A DNA stretch of 64,000 bases from Macrobrachium rosenbergii (GCF_040412425.1 NC_089781.1:50353727-50417726); one strand, 5' to 3'; positions 1-13,097 are shown, counted from the first letter of the stretch. Translations and numbers: made by a program. The notes: generated from the sequence alone by a model not told the origin.

Positions 1-331
1 TATACCCTCCTGCTTAATTTTCCTAAGGAATCTATTGATTTTGTCTTCCCTTTTGTATAAATCAATGAAGTTAGGGTCACCTGTAAGTTGAAACTTTGTT
101 GCATCATCCAAATAGTTACCTTTATTGAGAATTACCACTCCTCTACCTTTATCAGGTTTACATATTATCAAATTTTTATTTTTACCAAGTTTCTCCTATA
201 TGACCATATCTTTTTTAAAAAATGGAGCCCATTTTATTTTTAATCTTTTGTAAATATCATGTAGTAAAAGAGAGAGTTTTTGTAGCAAGGTACTTATGTT
301 AGTAAGGTTCAAATGTTTGATTCTCTGAAAC
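1..331 (-). pseudogene. Penelope-like element RT fragment (N-terminal part)
   Basis: Read on the minus strand, this is the region just upstream of the palm domain of a Penelope-like reverse transcriptase. The key motif is CKPDKGRGVVILN followed by a Tyr and, about 15 residues on, TGDPNF. The KxDKG..VVIL signature is typical of PLE proteins and is also present in the PLE copies near 56 kb and 63 kb. An in-frame stop at 196-198 separates this part from more N-terminal sequence (LTNISTLLQKL and onward), and the fragment runs off the window edge. No catalytic YxDD is visible here. The element's upstream end adjoins a CA/TA microsatellite. Broken copy; the family is fairly sure, the exact subfamily is unknown. 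Confidence 0.75.
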
Positions 332-392
332 AACACCTCAAAGGGGAAGAAAAGATGCAGAAAGCTGGGTCTATAAGAAGTACTACAAAAAA

Positions 393-468
<76 letters not shown>

Positions 469-470
469 AT

Positions 471-501
<31 letters not shown>

Positions 502-503
502 TT
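393..503. repeat. (CA)n/(TA)n compound microsatellite
   Basis: An almost pure CA run (about 393-433) passes into TA/TACA repeats up to about 503. The reading frames across it (Tyr-Ile, Cys-Val or Thr-His runs) are artefacts of the repeat. It separates the PLE fragment from the 1.2-kb dispersed repeat. Confidence 0.95.
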
Positions 504-1702
504 ATAAGTTACAAGAAGTCGCTGCACAGCTGACCCTTAGTTTGCCCTTAGTTTAATGAAAGTAGAATCGTCGCTGCATAGCCAATCCCAGCTGACCTAG
601 CTATCAACACACTAAATTTGTCAACATTTTGATCTGTTCCCTTCCTTTACCTGAAACAGATATTTGGATGGCACGGTTGAAAAGGGCAAAGATAAGAGGC
701 TGAGTGTCACTCCCTTAAGCAGCTTAGCCCAACTAAGCTGCTTAAAGCAACCATTCTAAAGGCAGACTGAGCTGGCTGAATTGTCTTTCTACAGGATACC
801 TAGGGAGATACACGCAGATGGCCAGAGCACCTGGAAAATGACACATCTTGTCACACGGTCACCATACTTGGGAGATCTCTGCACATGGTCAACATACTCG
901 GCAGAAGTCTTAAAAGGGGCTAGGACAGGAGAGATCTCTGCAGTTAGCCAGAGCAGTCGTACGTGCATGAGAGGTGCTGAGAGGCCCCTTCCTCCCACTA
1001 CCCTCGTCCACACCCAACTCCAGACTCGACTCCAATTCTACAGTCATCCTTGGAACGGACCGTCCAAGTGATTAGTGTGCCATGCCATTCATGTGATTGT
1101 CCCTCATCAGTATTTGTCTGAGACCAGCTTCCCCTAAGGTAAAGTACGAATGAAGACCTTTCAGTCGCGACAGTTTGCCATTAGAAGTGTTTATTGAGTG
1201 CCAGTATTCCGCTTTGTCCTTGTGCCATTTTATCCAGTGTCATTGCCAATGTTCTGTGTTCCAGTGTAAAGTGTCCATTCATTCCTCGAGTCCTTGGCAC
1301 CATCAGTGCAGCCTCGAGTCATTGTATGTGTTATATTTTTCTTTACAGCCGTGTAATTAACTCTATTGCAGAAGGACTTTGCTGTGGACTCATCTTGGAC
1401 TGTGCCTTGCCATCATTCAAGACTCCAGTAGGAAGACCTTCAGGCGTTGCAAGCCTCCTAATAATTCATTTAACCATTTTCCTTTGGATTCTTTTCTGTA
1501 AATATAATTACTTAATTTAACCAGTGTTTACATAACATTCCCTCATGAAGTAGAGCCCTAAGCTCATTGAATCATCCCCATTTTTCTTATTCCATTTATG
1601 ATTTCCCTTAACATAAAGCCATATTTCCAAGGCCAAATTAAAGAAAGATCCGTTGCCGGCCTGTAAAGCACCTTACGAATCTAGAAATCCGTGGTAATAC
1701 AA
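504..1702. repeat. 1.2-kb dispersed repeat, copy 1 (candidate LTR or unknown element)
   Basis: This block is closely similar, in the same orientation, to 45776-46996. Similarity starts at TATAAGTTACAAGAAGTCGC and fades after AATCCGTGGTAATAC, where both copies run into unrelated sequence. It contains a near-perfect hairpin at 717-743 (AAGCAGCTTAG, loop CCCAA, CTAAGCTGCTT). Short open frames are conserved between the copies (for example SPYLGDLCT and ARTGEISAVSQSS), but they are short and I recognise no domain. Length and the lack of coding would suit an LTR or solo LTR, but I see no clear TG...CA ends or target duplication. Identity of the family is unknown. Confidence 0.7.
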
Positions 1703-2499
1703 AAATATAGCGAACTTCCCATAGATCTCGTTTTGCAGTTGCAGTTTCCCTCTATTGTTGCTTTGTTGCATTTGCAACTTGCCAAATCAGCAGCTAGCAA
1801 AGCTAAGGTGGGTGCGAGACATATTCCAAACCTGGTACCAAGATCACAGTCCAAGAGAGTTCCACGTAAGTAATGTGTTTATCTTAGCAAAGAATTTTTT
1901 CTACAATTGTGACTGTTCCTAGGAAATAAGGGAATATGGACGCATGTATCCACTGAGAGAAGAGAACCGCCGTATTAGATTTTGTTAATGCATGCCTTTC
2001 AGGATAGGTAGTTAGGACATAACCAGTACTAACCATTTTTCATTTCAAGGAATAGTGCAAAAGAAATTCCTCTGTGTTAAATTCTCACTTTGCCATTTTT
2101 CTTTCGAGGAATAGTGCGAAAGAAATTCCTCTGTGTTAAATTTTACCCCGCACTTCAGAATAGCGGATTATTTAGGCGAAGATGAACTCCCCCGTGGGAT
2201 AGGATCAGCTTGCAGTGCTGAAATACTCTCTCTCAGTTTAACTAAAACTCAAATTAGGTGTTAGGAAGGAGAAATTTGAAATCCCCGCAGTCAGGAGAGA
2301 GACCACACTGTGTTTGTAAACAGACGGGTTCATTCAACCAGGGTCTAAAAACAACCCACATAGGTGAGAGTCAGACGACCTTCACCCACCCCCACCTCCC
2401 CGTGCCTACTAAATCTTCATTCCTTGCCCAAGTAGTGTTCCTATAAGAACTGTTCATACTCGGGCCACTCTCAGCAAATTTTTTTGGGGGGTTTTCTCC
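1703..2499. other. Non-coding stretch with a 60-bp tandem duplication
   Basis: No gene or known element is recognised. Two adjacent 60-bp units at 2033-2092 and 2093-2150 share GGAATAGTGC and GAAATTCCTCTGTGTTAAAT. A short open frame ends at 1873 beside CACGTAAGT, which resembles a splice donor, but there is no homology to support an exon. The stretch ends where satellite-like units begin. Confidence 0.4.
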
Positions 2500-5400
2500 C
2501 GTTAGTAATTTCCAAGTCCTTCAGGACAAATCCAATTTCCAAGTCTTACGAGCCTCCACCAAATTCTAAGTTCTACGAGGCGAGAATTTTCCAAGTTCTA
2601 CAGGGCAAATCTAATTTCAAAGTCTTCCGAGACTCCACCAAATTCCAAGTCCTATGGGGGAAATCCAAATTCCAATTCTTACGAGACTCCACCAAATTCT
2701 AAGTCGTACGAGGTAAGAATTTCCAAGTCCTACGGGGTAAATACAATTCTACGTCCTACGAAACACCCACATCCTACATGACGGCCATCCAATTCTATGT
2801 CCTACGAGATGCCCACGTCTACAAAACACCCATCAAATTCTACGCCCTACGAGACGTCCACGTCTACATGACGCCCATCAAATTCTACGTCCTACATGAC
2901 GCCCATGTCCCACATGACACCCATCCAATTCTACGTCCTACAAAACGCACCGTCCTACGTGACGCCCATCCAATTCTACATCCTACGTGACGCCCATCCA
3001 ATTCTACATCCTACGTGACGCCCATCCAATTCTACGTCCTGCGAGACGCCCACGTCCTACGTGACACCCATCCAATTCTATGTCCTACGAGATGCCCACA
3101 TCCTACATGACGCCCATCAAATTCTATGTCCTACGTGACGCCCATGTCCCAAATGACGCCCATCCAATTCTACGTCTGAGACGCCCACATACTATGTGAC
3201 GCCCATCTAATTCTAAGTCCTACGTGACGTCCAAGTCCCACATGATGCCCATCAAATTCTACGTCCTACGAGATGCCCACGTCCTATATAACGCCCATCC
3301 AATTATACGTCCTGTGAGACCCCCACGTCCTGCATGACGCCCATCAAATTCTACGTCCTACGTGACGCCCACGTCCCACATGACGCCCATCCAACTCTAC
3401 GTCCTGAGAGACGCCCACCCAATTCTACGTCCTGTGGGATGCCCATGTCCCACATGGTGCCCATCCAATTCTACGTCCTGCGAAATGCCCACGTCCCACA
3501 TGACGCCCATCCAATTCTACATCCTGCGAGATGCCCACATCCTACATGACGCCCATCCAATTCTACGTCCTGCGAGACGCCCCGTCCTACATGACGCCCA
3601 TCCAGTTCTACGTCCTGCGAGACGCCCACATCCTACATGATGCCCATGCAATTCTAGGTCCTGCAAGACATCCACATCCTACATGACGCCCATCCAATTC
3701 TAGGTCCTGCGAGACGCCCACATCCTACAAGACGTCCATCCAATTCTACGTCCTGCGAGATGCCCAAAGCCTATATGAACCCCATCCAATTCTACATCCT
3801 ACAAGACGCCCATCCAATTATATGTCCTACGAGACGCCCACATCCTACATGACGCCCATCCAATTCTATGTCCTGTGAGATGCCCACATCCTACATGATG
3901 CCCATCCAATCATATGTCCTAAGAGACGCCCATCCAATTCTATGTCCTACGAGACGTCCACGTCCTACATGACGCCCATTCAATTCTACGTCCTATGAGA
4001 CGCCCACATCCTACATGATGCCCATCCAATTCTACGTCCTGCGAACGCCCACGTCCTACATGACGCCCATCCAATTCTACGTCCTACGAGATGCCCACAT
4101 CCTACATGACGCCCAGCCAATTCTGTCCTACACGACGCCCATCCAATTCTACATCCTGATGCAGACATCCTACACGACGCCCATCCAATTCTACGTCCTA
4201 GAAGACACCCATCCAATTAGGCTATACATCCTGCGAGACGCCCACATCCTACATGACGCCCAATCAATTCTATGTCCTGCGAGACGCCCAGATCCTACAT
4301 GATGCCCATCAAATTCTATGTCCTAAAGAGACACCCACATCCTACATGACACCCATCCAATTCTACATCCTGCGAGACGCCCACATCCTATGACGCCGAT
4401 CCAGTTATACGTCCTACGAGACGCCCACATCCTACATGACGCCCATCCAATTCTACGTCCTACGAGACGCCCACATCCTACATGACGCACATCCAACTCT
4501 ACGTCCTGCGAGACGCCCACATCCTACATGACACCCAATCAATTCAACATTCTGCGAGACTCCCACATCCTACATGACGTCCATCCAATTCTATGTCCTA
4601 AAGAGACACCCACATCCTACATGACGCCCATCCAATTCTACATCCTGCAAGACGCCCACATCCTACATGACGCCTATCCAGTTATACGTCCAACAAGACG
4701 CCCATCCAATTCTGTCCTACGAGACGCCCACATCCTACATAATGCCCATCCAATTCTATGTCCTACGAGACACCCACATCCTACATGACGCCCATCCAAT
4801 TCTACATCCCAAGGGATGCCCATGCCTACATGATGCCCATCCAATTCTACATCCCAAGAGATGCCCATGTCCTACATGATGCCCATCCTATTCTATGTCC
4901 TAAGGGATGCCCACGTCCTACATGATGCCCATCCAATTCTATGTCCTACGAGACGCCCACGTCCTACATGATGCCCATCCAATTCTACATCCAAAGGGAT
5001 GCCCATGCCTACATGATGCCCATCCAATTCTACATCCCAAGGGATGCCCACGTCCTACATGATGCCCATCCTATTCTACGTCCTAAGGGATGCCCACGTC
5101 GTACATGATGCCCATCCAATTCTACGTCCTACGAGACACCCACATCCTACATGATGCCCATCCAATTCTACGTCCAAAGGGATGCCCACACCTACATGAT
5201 GCCCATCCAATTCTACATCCCAAGGGATGCCCACGTCCTACATGATGCCCATCCTATTCTACATCCTAAGGGATGCCCACATCCTACATGATGCCCATCC
5301 AATTCTACGTCCTACGAGATGCCCACATCCTACGAGACGCCCACGTCCTACATGACGCCCATCCAATTACACATCATTTGAGATGCCCACATCCTACATG

Positions 5401-8214
5401 ACGCCCATCCAATTCTACGTCCTACGAGACGCCCACATCCTACATGACGCACCTCCAACTCTACATCCTGCGAGACGCCCACATCCTATATGACACCCAA
5501 TCAATTCAACATTCTGCGAGACTCCCACATCCTACATGACGCCCATCCAATTCTATGTCCTAAAGAGACGCCCACATCCTACATGACGCCCATCCAATTC
5601 TACATCCTGCAAGACGCCCATCCAGTTATACGTCCAACGAGATGCCCACATCCTACATGACGCCCATCCAATTCTATGTCCTACGAGATGCCCACATCCT
5701 ACATAATGCCCATCCAATTCTACGTCCTATGAGACACCCACATCCTACATGACGCCCATTCAATTCTACATCCCAAGGGATGCCCACGTCCTACATGATG
5801 CCCATCCAATTCTACGTCCTACGAGATGCCCACATCCTACATGACGCCCATCCAATTCTACATCCCAAGGGATGCCCACGTCCTACATGACGCCCATCCA
5901 ATTACACGTATGAGATGCCCACATCCTACATGACGCCCATCCAATTCTCCATCCTACAAGATGCCCACATCCTACATGATGCCCATCCAACTCTACGTCC
6001 TGCGAGACACCCACATCCTACATGATCCCCATCCAATTCTAGATCCTATGAGACGCCCATATCCTACATGATGCACATCCAATTCTATGTCCTACGAGTT
6101 GCCCACATCCTATATGATGCCCATCCAATTCTACATCCTGCAAGACATCCACATCCTACATGACACCCATCCTATTATATGTCCTACGAGACGCCCAAGT
6201 CCTACATGACAGCCATCCATTTATATGTCCTGCAAGACGCCCACATCCTACATGACGCCCATCCAATTATATGTCCTGCGAGACGCACACATCCTACATG
6301 ACGACCATCAAATTATACGTCCTTCAAGACGCCCACATCCTACATGACGCATATCCAATTCTACAATCTGCGAGACGCCAACATCCTACATGATGCATAT
6401 CCAATTCTACGTCCTGTGAGATGCCCACATCCTACATGACGCCCATCCAATTCTACGTCCTATGAGACGCCCACATCCTACATGATGCCCATCCAATTCT
6501 ACATCACACAAGATGCCCATCCAATTCTACGTCCTACAAGAAGTCCACATCCTACATGACGCCCACCCATTTCTACATCCAACAAGACACCCACATCCTA
6601 CATCCTACACGACGCCCATCCAATTCTATGTCCTGTGAGATGCCCACATCCTACATGACGCCCATCCAATTCTACATCCTGTGAGATGCCCACATCCTAC
6701 ATGATGCCCATCCAATTCTATGTCCTGCGAGACGCCCACATCCTACATGACACCCATCCAATTCTTCGTCCTGCGAGACACCCACATCCTACATGATGCT
6801 TAACCAATTATACATCCTGCGAGACGCCCTGTCCTACGTGACAGCCATCCAATTCTACGTCCTACAAGATGCCCATCAAATTCTACGTCCTACGTGACGC
6901 TCATCAAATACTACGTCCTAAGTGACGTCCACATCCTACATGACACCCATTCAATTCTATGTCCTACGAGATGCCCACATCCTACATGATGCACATCCAA
7001 TTCTACGTTCTGCGAGATGCCTATGTCCTACATGATGCCCATTCAATTCTACGTCCTAAGAGATGCCCACATCCTACATGATGCCCATCCAATTCTACGT
7101 CCTATGAGATGCCCACATCTTACATGACGCCCATCCAATTCTACGTCCTGCGAGACACCCACATCCTACATGATGCTCATCCAATTATACGTCCTACGAG
7201 ACGCCCCGTCCTACATGATGCCCATCCAATTCCATGTCCTGTGAGACGCCCACATCCTACATGATGCTCATCCAATTATACGTCCTGCGAGAGGCCCCCG
7301 TCCTACATGACACTTGTCCAATTCTACGTCCTGCGAGACGCCCACATCCTATATGGCGCCCATCCAATTCTATGTCCTGCAAGACACCCCGTCCTACGTG
7401 ACATCCATCCAATTCTACGTCTTGCAAGACGCCCACATCCTACATAACGCCCATCCAATTCTACATCCTGCGAGACGCCCACATCCTACATTACGCCCAT
7501 CTAATTATACGTCCTGCAAGACGCAACATCCTACGTGACACCCATCCAGTTATACGTCCTGTGAGACGCCCACATCCTACATGACGTTTATCAAATTATA
7601 TGTCCTGCCAGATGCCCACATCCTGTGTGGTGCCCATCCAATCATACGTCCTGCGACACGCCCACACCCTACATGACGCCCATCCAATTCTATATCCTAT
7701 GAGATGCCACATCCTACATGACATCTATCAAATTATATGTTCTGGGAGATGGCCACATCCTACTTGATACCCATCCAATTCTATGTCCTACGAGACGCCC
7801 ACGTCCTACATGACGGCCATCCGATTCTATGTTCTGTGAGACGCCCACGTCCTATGTGGCGCCTATCCAATTATACGTCCTGCGAGACGCCCACATCCTA
7901 CATGACGCCCATCCAATTCTACGTCCTGTGAGATGCCCACAACCTACATGACGCCCATCCAATTATACGTCCTGAGAGACGCCCACTTCCTAAATGACGC
8001 ACACCCAATTATATGTCCTGCAAGACGCCTCGTCCTATGTGACGCCCATCTAATTCTATGTCATGCAAGACGCCCATCAAATTCTCCGTCCTACGTGATG
8101 CCTATTAAATAATATGTCCTACGAGATACCTACATCCTACATGACGCCCATCCATTTACGGCAGACGCCCAACCTACAGGTCCCACGTTATGATGAAGCC
8201 CATCCAATTCTATG
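2500..8214. repeat. 46-bp satellite array, block 1
   Basis: A tandem array of about 120 units. The consensus unit is about 46 bp and can be read as two related parts: a 28-bp part (CCATCCAATTCTACGTCC then TACGAGACGC) and an 18-bp part (CCACATCCTACATGACGC). Both parts share a core of type YACRTCCTACRWGACGC. The edge at 2500-2760 consists of more diverged units (AATTCCAAGTCCTACGGGG type), as expected at the margin of an array. Between 4800 and 5330 a four-unit higher-order repeat of about 184 bp is visible, and a segment near 4510-4700 recurs near 5470-5640. Most differences between units fall at CpG positions. Open frames across it arise because the unit lacks stop codons in several frames; I do not regard them as coding. 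Confidence 0.95.
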
Positions 8215-9301
8215 TTACTCGACAATATTTTGAAAAGTAATTTTAAATTTCATGGTGACGCCAACATCCTACGTGATACGTTGGGCCGAAAGAGGCTGGA
8301 ATAGGTACAACCAATTATATGTCCTGCTTGCAATTTTTGTGCGTTTGTAAATACAGGTAGACGCCCACATCCTACATTAATACGCCCATAGAAAATATTT
8401 TAAATTTACGGCACAAGCAACCATACACTACAATTGCCGAGATGCCCACTTCTAAATGACTAACTTTTTTCCCATCTCTTTATTCCATCCTAGTTGCAAG
8501 AATAATAAAAGCGCCAAAATGCGCCATAAACAAATCGAACGAGACTGTTGTGCTAATAACCAAATCGCCCTTGTATTTCTACCATTCTGTTAAACAATTA
8601 TCGTTATATTATGCAAGACACCCATCTGGAGAAAAAGATTGGCAAGGAAATTCTTTGGAGAAAGATCTGCTACAGTAAAATTAAGCTTCAAGTTGTAGCT
8701 GAGGCTGAGAAAAGAATGTTCAAGCTGCTAATGACTATAAATTATCGTGACATTGGCAACATGGATGAAAAATAATATGTCAAAACTACGAGATGCCTAC
8801 ATCCTACTTTTTTTGACGCCAACCTCATCATCCTAAAATAAACAACGAGACATATTTAAGTTTATTTCGACATAAAAACACTTCGTATAGAGAAAATACA
8901 CATGTCCCTAAAGTATCTAGAGACACCCATCCAATTAAATGCATCCTGATCGATTCTGAAACCAAAACATTTGCCTATGATCATCAAAAGCAATATAAGA
9001 ATATTTACGATTGGATACGTAACATTTTAAAAGATCCATGGAAAAAGACCATTCGTTATTTTGATGTTTGTCAGGTGTTATGTGAAAATAGAATACAGTA
9101 TAATGTAGGCTATCCAAAGTGCAGGCCAGGCCTTGTTTGTTATTCAATTTTCTTAATACGGGCTTATCATGTCAGTCTGCATTGAACCTGCAGAGCTGAC
9201 ACCATACCAAGTATACTGTGTAGTGTAGGCTCGCTACCTATATGTATAGATGGACTGGCCGATTTTTTCAACCGATGGGTTTTTGGAACCTAACATAGGG
9301 G
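8215..9301 (-). mobile_element. Relic pogo-like element inside the satellite (inverted, empty-site copy)
   Basis: This interruption is a diverged, inverted copy of the element at 57614-61364. Matching stretches include 8525-8780 (reverse of about 60590-60905), 8842-8930 (reverse of about 58060-58125 joined to 60326-60340) and 9028-9120 (reverse of about 57810-57910). It lacks the piggyBac-like insert and carries a single TTAA at 8856-8859 where that insert sits in the other copy. Short satellite-like strings are interspersed through it (near 8250-8280, 8360-8380, 8790-8820). No transposase frame is visible. The terminal repeats are not clearly preserved; the right end is probably near GGAACCT at about 9292. 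Confidence 0.65.
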
Positions 9302-10846
9302 GAACGCCCATCCAGTAGACGGCCACATCCTACATGACGCCCATCCAATTATACGCCCCTGAGACGACTTCCCCACCCAATTATACGTCCTGCAAGACGC
9401 CTCGTCCTATGTGACGCCCATCTAATTCTATGTCATGCAAGACGCCCATCAAATTCTCCGTCCTACATGACGCCTATTAAATAATATGTCCTACGAGATA
9501 CCTACATCCTACATGACGCCCATCCAATTCTACGTCCTACGAGACGCCCATCTAATTCTATGTACTGCGAGATGCCCACATCCTACGTGACGCCCAACCA
9601 ATTATATGTCCTGCGAGACGCCCACATCCTACATGACGCCCATCCAATTATACGTCCTGCGAGATGCCCACTTCTAAATGACTCCCACCCAATTATACGT
9701 CCTGCAAGACGCCTCGTCCTATGTGACGCCCATCTAATTCTACGTTATGCAAGACGCCCATCAAATTCTCCGTCCTAAGTGACGCCCATTAAATAATATG
9801 TCCTACGAGATGCCTACATCCTACATGATGCGACCATCCAATTCTACGTCCTACGAGACACCCATCCAATTCTACGTCCTGCGAGGCGCCCACATCCTAC
9901 GTGGCGCCCAACCAATTATGCGTCCTGCGAGACGCCCACATCCTACATGACGCCCATCCAATTATACGTCCTGCGAGACGCCCACATACTACATGACGCC
10001 CAAATTCTACATGACGCCCATCCAATTATACGTCCTGTGAGACGCCCTGTCCTACATGACTCCCATCCAATTCTACATCCTACAAGACGCCCATCAAATT
10101 ATCCATCCTAAGTGACGCCCATCAAATTCTACATCCTACAAGACGCCCACATCCTACATGACGCGCATCCAATTCTAAGTCCTTCGAGAAGCCCACATCC
10201 TACGTGACGCCCATCCAATTCTTCGTCCTGTGAGACGCCGACATCCTACATGACGCCCATCCAATTCTACGTCCTACGAGAAGCCTACATCCTACATGAC
10301 GCCCATCAAATTCTACATCCTGTGAGATGCCCACATCTTACATGACGCCCATCCAATTTTACATCCTATGAGACGCCACGTCCTACATGACGCCCATCCA
10401 ATTCTACGTCCCGCGAGACGCCCACATCCTACATGACGCCCATCGTATTATACGTCCTACAAGATACCCACATCCTACATGATGCCCATCCAATTATACG
10501 TCCTGCGAGACGCCCACATCCTACATGATGCCCATCCAATTATACGTCCTGCGAGACGCCCCGTCCTATGTGACGCCCATCCAACTCTACATCCTACAAG
10601 ACGCCCATCAAATTCTCCGTCCTATGTGACACCCATCAAATCCTACGTCCTACGAGATGCCCACATCCTACGTGACACCCATCCAATTCTACGTCCTGGG
10701 AGACGCCCACATCCTACGTGACACCCATCCAATTATACGTCCTGCGAGATGCCCACATCCTACATGACGCTCATCCAATTATATGTCCTGCGAGACGCCC
10801 ACATCCTACATGACGCCCCTCCAATTCTACGTCCTATGAGACTGTT
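9302..10846. repeat. 46-bp satellite array, block 2
   Basis: The same satellite as block 1, in the same orientation, about 34 units. A distinctive run of variant units (GACGCCTCGTCCTATGTGAC followed by TCTAATTCTATGTCATGC) occurs at about 8008-8155 in block 1 and again at about 9379-9526 and 9686-9830 here. This shows that multi-unit segments have been copied within the array and across the pogo relic. Confidence 0.95.
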
Positions 10847-10860
10847 GTGGTGTAGAAAAC

Positions 10861-10922
<62 letters not shown>

Positions 10923-11782
10923 AGAATAAAGAGAGAGGCAAAGAACACAGTGATAATGCCCAAAAGCTGTTGTTGTATCGTGTTATCAATACGCTGGATG
11001 TTTACATGAACCATAAGCAGTATATCATGTTGAAGCCATAAAAACAGTCGTAAAAGTGAGAAATAATGGCCTCGCGATTAAGCTAACCAAGTCATGAGTC
11101 AGCACAGCCTAAATGCTTACAGCAGCAGGTTCTATAGCCCCACCTCCTCAGGGAGGCATTTTCGTGGAAGTTCCAGGAATTTGGGGGTTGGCCCAAGTGA
11201 TGTACTTCTTCAACCTCCAATCAATTATGTTTGGGAGGGGTCTTTCACACACCCTCCTAAGATCACCTCCAATCAAGTCCTCTAAAGAGAGATTTGAATC
11301 ACACCCACTACAGTCCTTCCAATCAGCTACTTGAAGGGGAGGCCTTGCTGATTAATCCCTTCCAATAAGGCTAGAAGGAGGTGGAGATTGCAGATAAGTT
11401 TTCTAGGGGTTCAACGAGCTAGAGACCGACGAGGAGAGAGGAGTTGAGAACTGTGTCCTTCAAGGGAGAGTACGTCTCCCCTCGCTTCAGTGTTCCCCAT
11501 ATAGACTGAGTCAAGAGTGATTTTTCTATCATTGTAACTTGTTAATTTTGTACTGATCCTTATAATACTATATACTAATTAAAGTGAAGAAATTACCGAT
11601 CTCGTCTCTATACGCCTTTCTGAGAGATATCAATACTTAAAAATAATAAATACAAAAAGAAGATAGCACATCATCCGTTAAGCGATCTGAAGGACACATC
11701 GAAAGAAATCAAGGTAAGAAGAGAAAGACTAAAATCCATACAAACATACAACAAAGAACATAAAAAGGAGAGATAATCTCTA
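10847..11782. other. Unidentified ~0.93-kb insertion in the satellite, with a (GA)n tract
   Basis: Satellite units stop at about 10847 and resume at about 11783. The insertion starts near TGTTGTGGTGTAGAAAAC, holds a GA microsatellite at 10862-10918, and later reads like the 3' part of an LTR: CTAATTAAAGTGAAGAAATT followed by ACCGATCTCGTCTCTATACG at about 11570-11615. No coding domain or clear target duplication is visible. A solo LTR is one possibility; other element types cannot be excluded. Confidence 0.4.
10862..10918. repeat. (GA)n microsatellite
   Basis: A nearly pure AG/GA run with one phase slip (GAAGAG) in the middle. Reading frames across it give Arg-Glu or Ser-Leu runs and are artefacts. 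Confidence 0.97.
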
Positions 11783-13097
11783 CAAGACGCCCATCAAATT
11801 CTACGTCCTGCGAGATGCCCATATCCTAAATGACTCCCATCCAATTATACGTCCTGCGAGACGCCCACATCCTACATGACGCCCATCAAATTATATGTCC
11901 TACGGAACACCCACATCCTACATGACGCCCATCCAATTCTACGTCCTGCGAGACGCCCATCCAATTCTAGGTCCTACGAGACGCCCACATCCTACATGAC
12001 ACCCATCCAATTCTATGTCCTACGAGACGCCCACATCCTACATGATGCCCAATCAATTCTACGTCCTACGAGACGCCCAACCAATTCTCATCCTACGAGA
12101 TGCCCAAATCCTACATGATGCCCATCCAATTCTACGTCCTGCAAGACGCCACATCCTACATGACGCCCATCCAATTCTATGTCCTGCGAGACGCCCACAT
12201 CCTACATGACGCCCATCCAATTCTACATCCTGCGAGACACCCACATTCTACATGACACCCATCCAATTCTACGTCCTGCGAGACACCCATCCAATTCTAC
12301 ATCCTGCGAGATGCCCACATCCTACATGACGTTCATCCAATTATACGTCCTGCGAGATGCCCCATCCTACATGACACCCATCCAATTCTACGTCCTGCGA
12401 GATGCCCACATCCTATATGGCACCCATCCAATTCTACGTCCTGCGAGAAACCCCATTCTACGTGACGTCCATCCAATTCTACGTCCTGTGAGACGCCCAC
12501 ATCCTACATGACGCCCATCCAATTCTACTTTCTGCGAGACGCCCACATCCTACATCCAATTCTATGTCCTGCGAAATGCCCACATCCTACATGACGCCCA
12601 TCCAATTCCACGTCCTACGAGACGCCCACATCCTACATGACGCCCACCCAATTCTACGTCCTGCGAGACACCCACATCCTACTGGATGCCCATCCAATTA
12701 TACGTCCCGCGAGACGCCCATCCAGTTTTATGTCCTACATGACGCCCATCCAATTCTACGTCCTGCGAGACGCCCACATCCTACATGACGCCCATCCAAT
12801 TATACGTCCTACAAGATGCCCACATCCTACATGACACCCATCCAATTATACGTCCTGCGAGATGCCCCGTCCTACGTGACACCCATCCAATTCTACGTTC
12901 TACAAGACGCCCATCAAATTCTACGTCCTACGTGATGCCCACGTCCCATATGACACCCATCCAATTCTACGTCCTACAAGACGCCCATCAAATTTTACGT
13001 CCTACATGATGCCCATCCAATTCTACATTCTACGAGAGGCCCACGTCCTACGAGATGCCCACGTCCTACATGACGCCCATCCAATTCTATGTCCTTT
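11783..13097. repeat. 46-bp satellite array, block 3
   Basis: About 29 more units of the same satellite in the same orientation. The array ends abruptly in the middle of a unit at about 13097, where the truncated left end of DIRS-1 begins. Confidence 0.95.

Noticed and set aside
313..527. Open frames through the CA/TA microsatellite
   Set aside because: Low-complexity Tyr-Ile, Thr-His or Cys-Val runs only.
1691..1873. Possible host exon ending in a splice donor (CACGTAAGT)
   Set aside because: 60 codons, no recognisable domain, no second exon; chance is enough to explain it.
2484..13009. Many open frames of 60-110 codons across the satellite, with RDAHILHDAHPI-like peptides
   Set aside because: They follow from a 46-bp unit free of stops in several frames; the frame rotates every unit, both strands are open, and there is no start, splice or homology support.
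2500..13097. Regular repeats considered as a CRISPR array
   Set aside because: There are no unique spacers between identical repeats; all sequence is repeat, and the context is eukaryotic.
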